Below, piece after piece: positions 55,550 through 64,000 of a stretch of DNA of 64,000 nucleotides. The stretch lies in the NCBI GenBank assembly GCA_002790835.1, contig PFVX01000079.1, forward strand, positions 197,621-261,620, given 5' to 3'. Source of the DNA: a bacterium CG_4_9_14_3_um_filter_65_15 (GTDB taxonomy: Bacteria; Krumholzibacteriota; Krumholzibacteriia; LZORAL124-64-63). Every line of letters starts with the position of its first letter. The first letter of the stretch is position 1. Position numbers and translations under genes: made by a program. The notes beneath the pieces are model-generated. The model had not been told where the DNA came from. It did not search any database and saw nothing but the letters and a program-made list of their open reading frames with translations.

Positions 55550-56588
55550 CCTGTTGGCAATCGGGCTCGATCCCGTCACCCGGATTCTGATTGCCCTGGG
55601 TCCCATCCTGTTGCTGGTCGGTGCGTTCTATCTCCTGGACTCCCACCGCCTGGTCAGCCCGCGCCAGTTGCTTCAGGCCCTGCTGGCTGGAGGGGTGTGC
55701 GCCGGTGCAGGATTTGTCCTCAACAACCTCCTGCTGCGGCTTTCCGGACTGTCGCTGCTGGCATTTGCCATCATGGTCGCTCCGGTGGTCGAGGAACTTC
55801 TCAAGGCCGCATTCGGAGCCTGGCTGGTGCGGACAGGCCGGGTCGGATTCCTCATCGACGCAGCTCTGCTGGGCTTCGCTACCGGGGCCGGATTCGCCCT
55901 GGTGGAAAACATCTACTACCTGAATATGCTGGCGCGGTCGGACCTGCTGGTGTGGTCGGTGCGCGGTCTGGGCACCGCGGTCATGCACGGCGGCACCACG
56001 GCCATCTTCACGGTGATCTACTTCGGGATAACCCGCGGCAGGGGTGACCGCAGGCCCGGGGTGGCGGCGTTGGCGGTGGCCATCCTGCTGCACGGTCTGT
56101 TCAACCGGTTCCTGGTCCATCCGCTCTGGACCACCGCCGTGGCGATCCTTGTTGTGCCGCCTCTGCTCGCTGTTGCGTACAGGGTCGGCGAGCATCGCCT
56201 GCAGAACTGGTTGGGCACGGGCATGGACCGGGACCTGAAACTCCTGAGGCTGATCCGCAGCGGGGAGGTCGGCAGCTCTCCTCTCGGCCGGTACCTGCAG
56301 GAATTGCGGTCGCGCCTGGGTCCCGCCCGCGCGGTGGATGCTTTCTGTCTCCTGCGCCTGCAGGCCGAGTTGAACCTGGTTGTGCAGGGGGGGCTGTTGC
56401 TGCGGCAGAACGGACTGAAGGCGGAGTTGCCGGCGGAGGTGGGGGAGAAAATGGTCGAGTCCAGCCGGTTGCAACGCAGCCTGGGTCCGACCGGCCGTTT
56501 GGCCCTGCGCCAGGTCAGCCCATGGGACGGCGGCCACCCTTGGCAGTTGCGCAAGCTGGAACAATGGCGGCAGGAAATCCCCTCATAG
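55542..56588 (+). CDS. PrsW-family intramembrane metalloprotease-like membrane protein
   Basis: PVVEELLKAAFGAWLV; FATGAGFALVENIYYLN; GTAVMHGGTTAIFTVIYFG; ILLHGLFNRFLV; overlaps the STAS ORF. Confidence 0.82.
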   Translation: MNDLLAIGLDPVTRILIALGPILLLVGAFYLLDSHRLVSPRQLLQALLAGGVCAGAGFVLNNLLLRLSGLSLLAFAIMVAPVVEELLKAAFGAWLVRTGRVGFLIDAALLGFATGAGFALVENIYYLNMLARSDLLVWSVRGLGTAVMHGGTTAIFTVIYFGITRGRGDRRPGVAALAVAILLHGLFNRFLVHPLWTTAVAILVVPPLLAVAYRVGEHRLQNWLGTGMDRDLKLLRLIRSGEVGSSPLGRYLQELRSRLGPARAVDAFCLLRLQAELNLVVQGGLLLRQNGLKAELPAEVGEKMVESSRLQRSLGPTGRLALRQVSPWDGGHPWQLRKLEQWRQEIPS

Positions 56589-59500
56589 GTGTCGCACGAG
56601 GCCGCCCCCGGTCGGATCCACCCGGAATCCGTGCTTTTCATAAAACCGGCGCAGGAAGAACTGGGTGCGGATCGTCCGCACTCCCGCCGCCTTCATGCGG
56701 ATGGAGAATTCGTCCATGATGCCGGCGGCTATCCCGCGCTCGGCAAGGGCCCGATTCACGACCACCCCGTCCAGGAACACCGTCTCCTCGTCCAGGGGCC
56801 GGAACAGGGCTCCGGCGACGATCTGTTCGGACTGGTCCAGGACCACCAGGTGACGATCCTGCGGGCTGACGGTTTTGGGGAATCCGGCCTGCAGAAAGAG
56901 CCGGTAGAGGAAACCCACCTCGGAGGGAGAGGTCGGCTCGCCCACCGTGTAGACGATCCCCTTGCGGTCGGTCATGGTCGAGTGCACCACGACCTTGCTG
57001 TGACCCGCCTCGCCGAGTGTCTTGATCTCCACCCGTTGATCCCTGGTCCAGTGGGGGAACGCCATGCGTGTGAAGGCCAGACGCTCGTCGGGACCGGTCA
57101 ACTCGGATTGGAGTTCCGACAGTTCCACCATGCTCGAGGCGCGACGGTCCGGCGTCCGGTGCATGTGCTCCAGCAGGCGGCCGAACAGGGTCTCCGCCTT
57201 GCCCCCCAACCGGTGGAAGATGGTGCGCCGGTAGAGGGTGAACCGGGCGATCTCGGGCAGGCGGTCCAACCGGTAGAGGCTGAGGAGTTCCTGCACGATC
57301 TCCAGCCGGGCCTGGATCGGGGCTTCGGGGTTGATCCGATCCCACTCGTCATATCGCTCGATGGCGCCCTCGATGGCCAGGGGCGGGTGGTACCCGGCCT
57401 CGAGTCGCTCCAGGAACGCGGTCAGATCCTGGGTGAATTCCGGCCACATGGCGGTCGCGACAGCAGCGGAATCGGCCTGCAAAGAGGCGGAAAATTCGCC
57501 CAGCCAACGACCGGCCTCATCCATGCCCAGGGCTTCCACCACGGCGTCGAACAGCCAGGTTTTGTCGATGTAGAAATCCGTCCAGGGGTAGTGGCAGAGG
57601 GTGTGGTGGAGCATGTTGCGCCACAGGGGACGCAACAGGCTCAAGGGCCCGTCGTAGGGTTGCCATCCGGTCAGATTGTTCAGAAGCGCCCCGGTGCGGA
57701 AGTCGGGTTCGGGAACCACGATATTGTAGGGGCTGATGCGACCGGGAATGATGCGACGGCCGCTGTGCTGCCAGCCCCGGATCACGACGCTCATGGCCCG
57801 CACCAGAAGCTGGCGCCAGCGCATGCGCGACGGCAGGCGCGTGCCGGGACCGCGCGTGCTGCTGAACTCCCGGATCTTTTCCCATACCGTCAGGTCGCTG
57901 GTGTAGGCCATGGTCAGCGCGCCCAGGTCGGTACGGCTGCTGCCGAAGACCGGGACGACAGGGCGCTCCTCCGTGCAGCCGCTCAAGGTCAGGTACCAGT
58001 TGACGGTCTCTTCGATCGATTCCTCTTCGAGGTTGTGGAAAAGGATCAACTGCAGATCGAAGTGCTTGCCGGTCTGGGTGTTGATGCTGACCCGGAACCG
58101 CGAGTCCTCGAACCGCGAGATGATGCGCGAGACCCAGATCCCACCCGGCCCGATCTCGTCCAGCAGGCTGGCCTCGCCCTCGAAGGCGAGGTAGAGCGAT
58201 TCCCTCAGGAAGGTGGTCCCCACGAGAACGTCCTCCAGCCGGGAGGATTCCCGGGCGTTCAACCCTTCCTGGAAGGCGATCTTCCCCTCCCAGAGGGCAG
58301 GGTCCAGGCCGGCATATCCGGCATGCATACGGGTTTCGAACCATGCCCCGAGTTCCGCCATGATTGTGTCGGCGAGACGGGACAGTTCGGCATCCTCGTG
58401 GTGCCTGATCCAACTGAACAGCTCGGCGCGGATGGCGCTGTAGAATTCGAGATGATAGCGCCCGAAGTCGGCCAGCATGCGCAACAGATCACCGAAAATG
58501 GTGCGGGTCCTGTCGTCGGCGGGCCAGTCCAGCCGGTGCCGGTAATAGGCGAGCCGCTTGCGCAGGGCCGTCAGGTCATGCGGATGCAAACTGGCGTGGC
58601 TGATGGCCTTGAAACTCTCCTGATCCAGGAACGGCAGTCCGGATTCGATGAATACCGGCAGGTGGCGCTGGTAGTCCGGGTGGGGGTCGTCCAGCATCAG
58701 GATCTGGAAGGCCCGGCACCGGACTTCCTGCACCGGATGTTCCGCCAGGGTCTGCAACCGCGACCGGATGACCTCCACCAGCGGGCCATGGGCTCGTTTC
58801 AGCGCCGCATCCAGTTGAAAGATGGCGACGATGGCCGCCTCTGCAGCGCCGAACAGGGCCTGCGTGCACTGGTGGTTGACCTCGGCCAGGGTCGGCTCGA
58901 CGGTGACCGGTACGAGGCATTCCGGGTCGGTTTCTTCGGGACGCACGGGGAGGTGGACGTGGGGGGCTATTCCCTGCAGATCGGTATTCCATCCGGTGCG
59001 GCAGGGACTGAAACGAATCAGGGACGGGTTCGCGATCCACAGCAGAGGGTGCCGCACGAAGAGGCCCAGATCGATGAGCGGTGGAGTGCCGCCGTCCCCG
59101 CCCAGGTCATAACCCAGGTCCCCGATGCGGACCCGGGTCCCGCCCGCCTGGGCGATGGGCAGGGTCTGCCCGTTCCCGGTGTTGATCAGCCGTGGTCCGT
59201 CCGTGGTGATGGCATCCTCGAGCAGGCCGAGATCCCGAAAGAACCACCGGGGAATGCGGACACGTAAACCGTTGCACTCGAGTATCCGGTCGTTGCTGCG
59301 GTACATGTCACCGATGGCGGAAGCGAAATTGGTCTCGATGGTCTTGCGGCGCAAGGACCCTTTGGGAGTCAATTCGCCGTGGTCGGCGCTGAAATCGCGG
59401 TCCAGGATGGCGAAATTCACCACGCGTTCCCAGGGTGAGAGGGCGGAGTTCGACGCGGCGATGATGTGCTGGAAATAATGCCGCCGGCCCTCCTCGTCCT

Positions 59501-61223
59501 GGAGCGATTGCAGGATGTCGTCCGCGGGTTCGGGCACGATGAGCAGGGTGTTGTAGGCCCGGCCGTCTCCGGCCAGGAAAGTGCGCCGGATGCCGGGCAC
59601 CTGCTCGAACAGGCTTTCGACGGCCCGCGGGGCGATGGTCTGCCCCTTGTTGTTCTTGTAGATGTCCTTGATGCGGTCGACGATCTCCAGATGGTTGTCG
59701 CCGGTGCTGCGGAACAGGTCGCCGGTGGCCAACCACCAGTCGTCACTGCGGGGGCGGGGCACCTCGAGCGAACCGTTGGGGGCGGCCGGTTCCAGGTAAC
59801 GGGCGATGTAACAGCCGCTGACCTGAAGCTCTCCGGATTGGGCCAACCGGATCCGGGTGCCGGGCAGGGGAATCCCCACCGAGTCGGGCACGTAATCGTC
59901 GGGCGGGGTCATGGTCAGCCCGCCGGTGCCCTCGGTCATCCCGAATCCGCTGCACAGCTTGATGTCGTGGCGGTGGAAAAACCGGAACACCTTGGGGTCG
60001 AGATAACCGGCGGCCGAAATTCCCCAGCGAAGCCGTGCTCCCACCAGATTCCGCAGGTGGACGCCGAGGTCCTGGTCGGCATCCTCACCACGGGTGATTT
60101 CCCACACCCGTTCGGCGATCTGTTGCCAGCGCACCGGTACGCTGATCAGGCCCGTGGGCGCGACCTTGCCCAGCATGTCGAGCAGGGAGTCGGCGGAGGG
60201 ATTGTCGGCGAAGATGTAGGTGCCTCCCCAGAAGATGCTGCCCAGCATCTCCAGGAAGCGGCCGAAGGTGTGGAACAGCGGCAGATAGCAGAGCAGCACC
60301 TCGTCCCTGCCGACGGTGGGCAGGGCGGCGGCGCGGGCGAAGCGCTTGCTGACCAGGTTGCGCTGGGTGAAGGCCACGCCCTTGGGCAGACCCGTGCTGC
60401 CGGAGGTGAACATCACCGTGGCGGGATCCCTGAGGTTTCGTCGCGGTCGATCACTCAGGATCCCGTCGATTTCCGCGGCGCCCAGCGGGGACCGTTCGGC
60501 CTCCAGCCGCTTGATTCCCGGCCGGCCCACGCGAGGATCCGACATGAGGGTATAAATGACGAAGGGGCGCTTGACCTTGTCCCGCAGGGCGATCAACTGA
60601 TCGAGCCTGTCGGCGTTGTCGCAGATCGCCACGGTCAGCACAAGGCGGTCGAAGATCCACCCCAGGTGCTCTTCCTTGAAGTGGATGTTCAACGGCGCAA
60701 CCAGGATGCCCTCGGTCAGGCAGGCCAGGTCGCATACCGCCGACGCGAGTCCGTTGTTGCACAGGATTCCCACCCGTGGGCCGGGCACGGGGTTGGCGAC
60801 GTCGTCGGCCAGCCGGGGCGGGGGACCGTCCCGCCACAACACCGCTGCGGTGGCGCGGGCCAGTTCCCTGACCCGCAGGAAGCTCCAGTCATCCCGGTCG
60901 GCTCCGATGTGGGTCCGGAAGAGAATGTGGTCGGGAGCCTCGTCGGCTCGCTGTTCCAGGAGATCGCCGAGATCGAACCCGATGGCGTCGACCACCGCCA
61001 GGCACGTTTCGAACCATTCTTCGCGGGCGTCGGCGTCGGGCAGGGCACAAAGGAAGTCGGGCTTGCGGGTAACCCCGAGGAAGCGGCGCAGGGCGGAGGC
61101 CGGCTGGGGCAGCGCGGCGTCGGGAAGGGTGGCGGCGGCCGCAGAGACCAGGTTATGCGCGGCCTCGGCCGTAGCGGGCCCTTGCTCCCAGCCGGCCAGC
61201 AACCGTTCCAGATCCGTGTTCAT
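56583..61223 (-). CDS. 1546-aa multidomain protein: AMP-dependent acyl ligase, about 700-aa uncharacterised centre, GNAT-like C-terminus
   Basis: A3 VMFTSGSTGLPKGVAFTQRNL; A5 GFGMTEGTGG; A8 TGDLFRSTGDNHLEIVDRIKDIYKNNKGQTIAPRAVE; C-terminal VFLDGVVVNRALAERGIAAGIMDEFSIRMKAAGVRTIRTQFFLRRFYEKHGF typical of GNAT. Confidence 0.88.
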   Translation of the reverse strand: MNTDLERLLAGWEQGPATAEAAHNLVSAAAATLPDAALPQPASALRRFLGVTRKPDFLCALPDADAREEWFETCLAVVDAIGFDLGDLLEQRADEAPDHILFRTHIGADRDDWSFLRVRELARATAAVLWRDGPPPRLADDVANPVPGPRVGILCNNGLASAVCDLACLTEGILVAPLNIHFKEEHLGWIFDRLVLTVAICDNADRLDQLIALRDKVKRPFVIYTLMSDPRVGRPGIKRLEAERSPLGAAEIDGILSDRPRRNLRDPATVMFTSGSTGLPKGVAFTQRNLVSKRFARAAALPTVGRDEVLLCYLPLFHTFGRFLEMLGSIFWGGTYIFADNPSADSLLDMLGKVAPTGLISVPVRWQQIAERVWEITRGEDADQDLGVHLRNLVGARLRWGISAAGYLDPKVFRFFHRHDIKLCSGFGMTEGTGGLTMTPPDDYVPDSVGIPLPGTRIRLAQSGELQVSGCYIARYLEPAAPNGSLEVPRPRSDDWWLATGDLFRSTGDNHLEIVDRIKDIYKNNKGQTIAPRAVESLFEQVPGIRRTFLAGDGRAYNTLLIVPEPADDILQSLQDEEGRRHYFQHIIAASNSALSPWERVVNFAILDRDFSADHGELTPKGSLRRKTIETNFASAIGDMYRSNDRILECNGLRVRIPRWFFRDLGLLEDAITTDGPRLINTGNGQTLPIAQAGGTRVRIGDLGYDLGGDGGTPPLIDLGLFVRHPLLWIANPSLIRFSPCRTGWNTDLQGIAPHVHLPVRPEETDPECLVPVTVEPTLAEVNHQCTQALFGAAEAAIVAIFQLDAALKRAHGPLVEVIRSRLQTLAEHPVQEVRCRAFQILMLDDPHPDYQRHLPVFIESGLPFLDQESFKAISHASLHPHDLTALRKRLAYYRHRLDWPADDRTRTIFGDLLRMLADFGRYHLEFYSAIRAELFSWIRHHEDAELSRLADTIMAELGAWFETRMHAGYAGLDPALWEGKIAFQEGLNARESSRLEDVLVGTTFLRESLYLAFEGEASLLDEIGPGGIWVSRIISRFEDSRFRVSINTQTGKHFDLQLILFHNLEEESIEETVNWYLTLSGCTEERPVVPVFGSSRTDLGALTMAYTSDLTVWEKIREFSSTRGPGTRLPSRMRWRQLLVRAMSVVIRGWQHSGRRIIPGRISPYNIVVPEPDFRTGALLNNLTGWQPYDGPLSLLRPLWRNMLHHTLCHYPWTDFYIDKTWLFDAVVEALGMDEAGRWLGEFSASLQADSAAVATAMWPEFTQDLTAFLERLEAGYHPPLAIEGAIERYDEWDRINPEAPIQARLEIVQELLSLYRLDRLPEIARFTLYRRTIFHRLGGKAETLFGRLLEHMHRTPDRRASSMVELSELQSELTGPDERLAFTRMAFPHWTRDQRVEIKTLGEAGHSKVVVHSTMTDRKGIVYTVGEPTSPSEVGFLYRLFLQAGFPKTVSPQDRHLVVLDQSEQIVAGALFRPLDEETVFLDGVVVNRALAERGIAAGIMDEFSIRMKAAGVRTIRTQFFLRRFYEKHGFRVDPTGGGLVRHL

Positions 61224-61939
61224 GAAGACGGATTCCCGGCGCCGGCGTCGTCGAGCACCAGCCGGTAGCCGACACCGTGGACGGTCTGGATGTGGCGGGG
61301 ATTGTGATGGTCGTCTTCGACCAGCTTGCGCAGGGCCAGGATGAAATTGTCCACGGTGCGGGTGGTGGGGTAGGCGCCGAAGCCCCAGACCCGGTCCAGG
61401 ATCGTCTGGCGGTCGACGGCTTCACCCCGGTGCTCGCTGAGCAGGCGGATGATCATGGCCTCCTTCTCCTTCAGGGTCACGGTCCCGTCGGGGGTGTGGG
61501 CCTTGTAGCCGCGCAGGTCGATGACGGCGCGTCCGATCTTCAGTTCCGGCGTGACGTCCCGGGTCCGGAACCAGTCCTGGCGCCGGAAGATGGATTTGAT
61601 GCGCGCCAGGAGTTCCTGCAGCTCGAAGGGTTTGGTGATGTAGTCATCCCCGCCTTCGTCCAGGCCGCGGATCCGGTCCTGTCCCGCGCTGCGGGCGGTA
61701 ACGAAGAGCACGGGAACGCGGTCACCTTCGTGGCGGATCAGCCGACAGAAGGTGAAGCCGTCCATCCCGGGCAGCATGACGTCCAGGAGGATGAGGTCGC
61801 AGCCCCCGTCCCGCCAGAGGACTTCGCCTTCCTCGGCGCTCCCGGCCAGCAGCACCTCGTAGCCCTCGAGTTCGAGGTTGATCTGCAGGCCCTCGGCCAG
61901 GTGGGCGTCGTCTTCGACGACCAGGATGCGTCTCTTCAT
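61220..61939 (-). CDS. OmpR/PhoB-family response regulator
   Basis: RILVVEDDAHLAEGLQINLELEGYEV..LILLDVMLPGMDGFTFC..VTARSAGQDR..DDYITKPFELQELL; winged-helix C-terminus; 4-nt overlap with downstream ligase. Confidence 0.95.
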   Translation of the reverse strand: MKRRILVVEDDAHLAEGLQINLELEGYEVLLAGSAEEGEVLWRDGGCDLILLDVMLPGMDGFTFCRLIRHEGDRVPVLFVTARSAGQDRIRGLDEGGDDYITKPFELQELLARIKSIFRRQDWFRTRDVTPELKIGRAVIDLRGYKAHTPDGTVTLKEKEAMIIRLLSEHRGEAVDRQTILDRVWGFGAYPTTRTVDNFILALRKLVEDDHHNPRHIQTVHGVGYRLVLDDAGAGNPSS

Positions 61940-61963
61940 GGGCGACTCCCGTGGCGCAGCAGG

Positions 61964-63046
61964 TCAATCAGCCTGCCGCGCAGGAAAACTCAGCGTGAAG
62001 ACTGCGCCTTGGTCCGGTTCGCTGGTGAGTTCCACTTCACCGCCCAGCATCTCCATGTTTCGGCGCACCAGGTAGAGGCCAAGACCGGTTCCGGAGAATC
62101 GCCCGTCCAGCCTGCCGGTATAGAAACATTCGAAGACCCGATCCTGCAAGCGTCGGGGTATTCCGGGTCCGTCGTCCATCACCACCACCCGGTGACGATC
62201 TTTCCCGGGAATGACCTTCACGGTGACGTTCACGGGCCGGGGGCTGTGCTGGACGGCGTTGACCAGGAGATTGCGCAGGACCAGGGCCAGGGGAAGTCGA
62301 TGCCCACGGATATTGGTCCCGGATTCGGCCTCCAGGTTCATCACGGCCCGGTTCTCGGCGGCGAAGGCGGCCAGGTCGTCCAGGACCAGTCGGCATTCCT
62401 CCTCCAGGTCGAGGACTCCTCCGTGGCCGGAGGCGAACATGTCCGCGGCGCTCACCGAGAGGATGTCGTTGACGAGGTCCTCCAGCCGGATGACGTCCTC
62501 GATCATGCGGTCCTGGATGCGGATGCGGTCGGAGTCCTTCAGCTCGCGACGCGCCAGGGTCTCGGCGTAGAGCCGCAGGCTGGCCAGCGGGGTCTTGAAT
62601 TCGTGGGTGGCCGCGGTCATGAACAATTCCCGCGCCTGTTTGTAGCTGACTTCGCTGCGCCAGGCATGGATCAGAATGAAGGTGCCGGCGATCAGCAGCA
62701 GGATGAAGAACAGACCCTCGGAGAGGAACATCCGGCGGGTGTGCCGGTCGCGCTCCAGGATGGCGGCCTTCACCTCGGGATCGACCTGCGCGTTGAGGGA
62801 ACCCTCGGGGCCGCGGACGAAGATCAGGTCGGGGAAGGGTTCGGCCAGCCAGCGTTCCGGTTCCGCCCGGACCTGGGGTTCGGTCTGAATGAGGAAGGCC
62901 GCGTGCAGGCGGTCGTTGGTCAGCTTCTGCAGCTCCGATTCGGTGCGCGCCTTGGTTTCGGAGGTCAGGTAGTACACCCACCAGGTTCCCATGATCATCA
63001 GCAAGGCGACCAGGATACCATAGAGCAGGCCCAGCCAGATTTTCAC
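61964..63046 (-). CDS. Sensor histidine kinase
   Basis: Two TM helices; TAATHEFKTPLASLRLYAETLARRELKDSDRI H-box; LRNLLVNAVQHSPRP; MDDGPGIPRRLQDRVFECFYTG; GTGLGLYLVRRNMEMLGG; GTG start. Confidence 0.92.
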   Translation of the reverse strand: MKIWLGLLYGILVALLMIMGTWWVYYLTSETKARTESELQKLTNDRLHAAFLIQTEPQVRAEPERWLAEPFPDLIFVRGPEGSLNAQVDPEVKAAILERDRHTRRMFLSEGLFFILLLIAGTFILIHAWRSEVSYKQARELFMTAATHEFKTPLASLRLYAETLARRELKDSDRIRIQDRMIEDVIRLEDLVNDILSVSAADMFASGHGGVLDLEEECRLVLDDLAAFAAENRAVMNLEAESGTNIRGHRLPLALVLRNLLVNAVQHSPRPVNVTVKVIPGKDRHRVVVMDDGPGIPRRLQDRVFECFYTGRLDGRFSGTGLGLYLVRRNMEMLGGEVELTSEPDQGAVFTLSFPARQAD

Positions 63047-63531
63047 GTCGACCCTCCCGCAAGGGGAAACGGGGCGTGCAGGTCGGAGGCCGTTCGAGAT
63101 CCGGTAGCGGGATCCCGTTGCGAAGTCCAACAGGGAGACGGGGTGCGGGAGGTCGAGATCAGTCGGTTCATCTTCGGCAAGCTCACCCTCGAACAAGGTC
63201 TATCGTCGGTTGCATGGGTACCCATTCCAGCATCTTTCCGGTGGCCGGTCAATACCGTCGGCGACAGGTGCGTCGCCATTCCGGGTTTCGCCGGGACCCG
63301 CTGGGAATCAGCTCGGCCACCGTCTTGCCGGCATCGGACCGACGGGCGAGCCGGGCGTGCAGATCGCCGATAATGCCACTCCAGATTCCTCTAGCTGTCA
63401 CGACCGCCGACCTCTCCAAGTTTAGGGTTCATAACCCGGTTTGATCTCCCGGAACGCGACCCGAACTCGGAAGTTGGCGTGCGGTTCTCCGATTACCTTT
63501 CACCGACGGCGGGAAATCCCGGGAAGGGCAT

Positions 63532-64000
63532 GTGAAGGGCGGGGAAGACCAGACAACGTTCTCCGATCCTGTATTCGTGGCGCGACTACGAGACGAGAAG
63601 CGGCAGCTCTCGATGCCGTCGTCCATGCCTACCTGCCCCAGGTCCTGCGCGCCGCCCGTGGGGCGGGCCTCGCTGCGCAGCGGGCGCAGGACGTCACCCA
63701 GTCGGTGTTCCTGACCTTCATCCAGTCCCTCGGCCGCTTCGAGGGCCGGTCGCACGTCCGGACCTGGTTGTTCGGCATCCTCTAGCGGAAGTTGTCGGAG
63801 ACCTGGCGCACGGTGAAGCGCGAGAACCAGGCCGACGACGTCATGGATAAACGGTTCGCCCCCGACGGGACCTGGGCGCGTCCGCCCCGGCCGCGGCCGA
63901 GGAGACCTTGGACGCCGAGATCCGGGCGCACCTGGGTGAATGCCTGGAAGAGGTGAGTTGTGCCCCTAAGAATGTTTCCGGCCAGCTGCTTGCAATTGAC
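63532..64000 (+). pseudogene. Decayed ECF sigma-70 factor gene, continues past window end
   Basis: VFVARLRD (frame 1) then EAAALDAVVHAYLPQVLRAARGAGLAAQRAQDVTQSVFLTFIQSLGRFEGRSHVRTWLFGIL (frame 2), TAG at 63783-63785, read-through RKLSETWRTVKRENQADDVMDKRFAPDGTWA, then AAEETLDAEIRAHLGECLEEV in another frame. Confidence 0.75.

Noticed and set aside
56589-59267. 892-aa plus-strand ORF under the ligase-GNAT gene
   Set aside because: Shadow ORF; the minus-strand frame has canonical ligase and GNAT motifs.
61277-63373. 698-aa plus-strand ORF opposite the response regulator and kinase
   Set aside because: Shadow ORF opposite two well-supported two-component genes.

Overview
This 64 kb window is GC-rich, gene-dense bacterial chromosome. 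hldD-like, LpxL-like and outer-membrane barrel genes suggest a Gram-negative, but I cannot assign a lineage from sequence alone. It is mostly housekeeping and envelope genes. These include glutamine synthetase, alaS, icd, asd, truA, a purine block (purB, purL-purQ fusion, unknown, purF), rng, a compact PNAG-type (pga-like) exopolysaccharide operon, a CDP-3,6-dideoxyhexose (ascarylose-type) cluster, two two-component systems, an ABC exporter, and multiheme cytochromes beside a heme-motif-bearing barrel. I saw no rRNA, tRNA, CRISPR array, prophage or IS element. The most unusual items are: (1) an apparent operon of histidine kinase, response regulator and a 1546-aa AMP-ligase/unknown/GNAT fusion (56.6-63.0 kb); (2) an NADP-isocitrate dehydrogenase with a CX2C-X9-CX2C insert just before its phospho-serine loop; (3) an unknown gene between purL-purQ and purF whose N-terminus looks PurS-like; (4) a HEAT-repeat lipoprotein fused to a cyclophilin; (5) an orphan intrinsic terminator that may mark an sRNA or leader; (6) a decayed ECF sigma gene at the right edge. 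Family names come from motif recognition in the translations. No database search was run.
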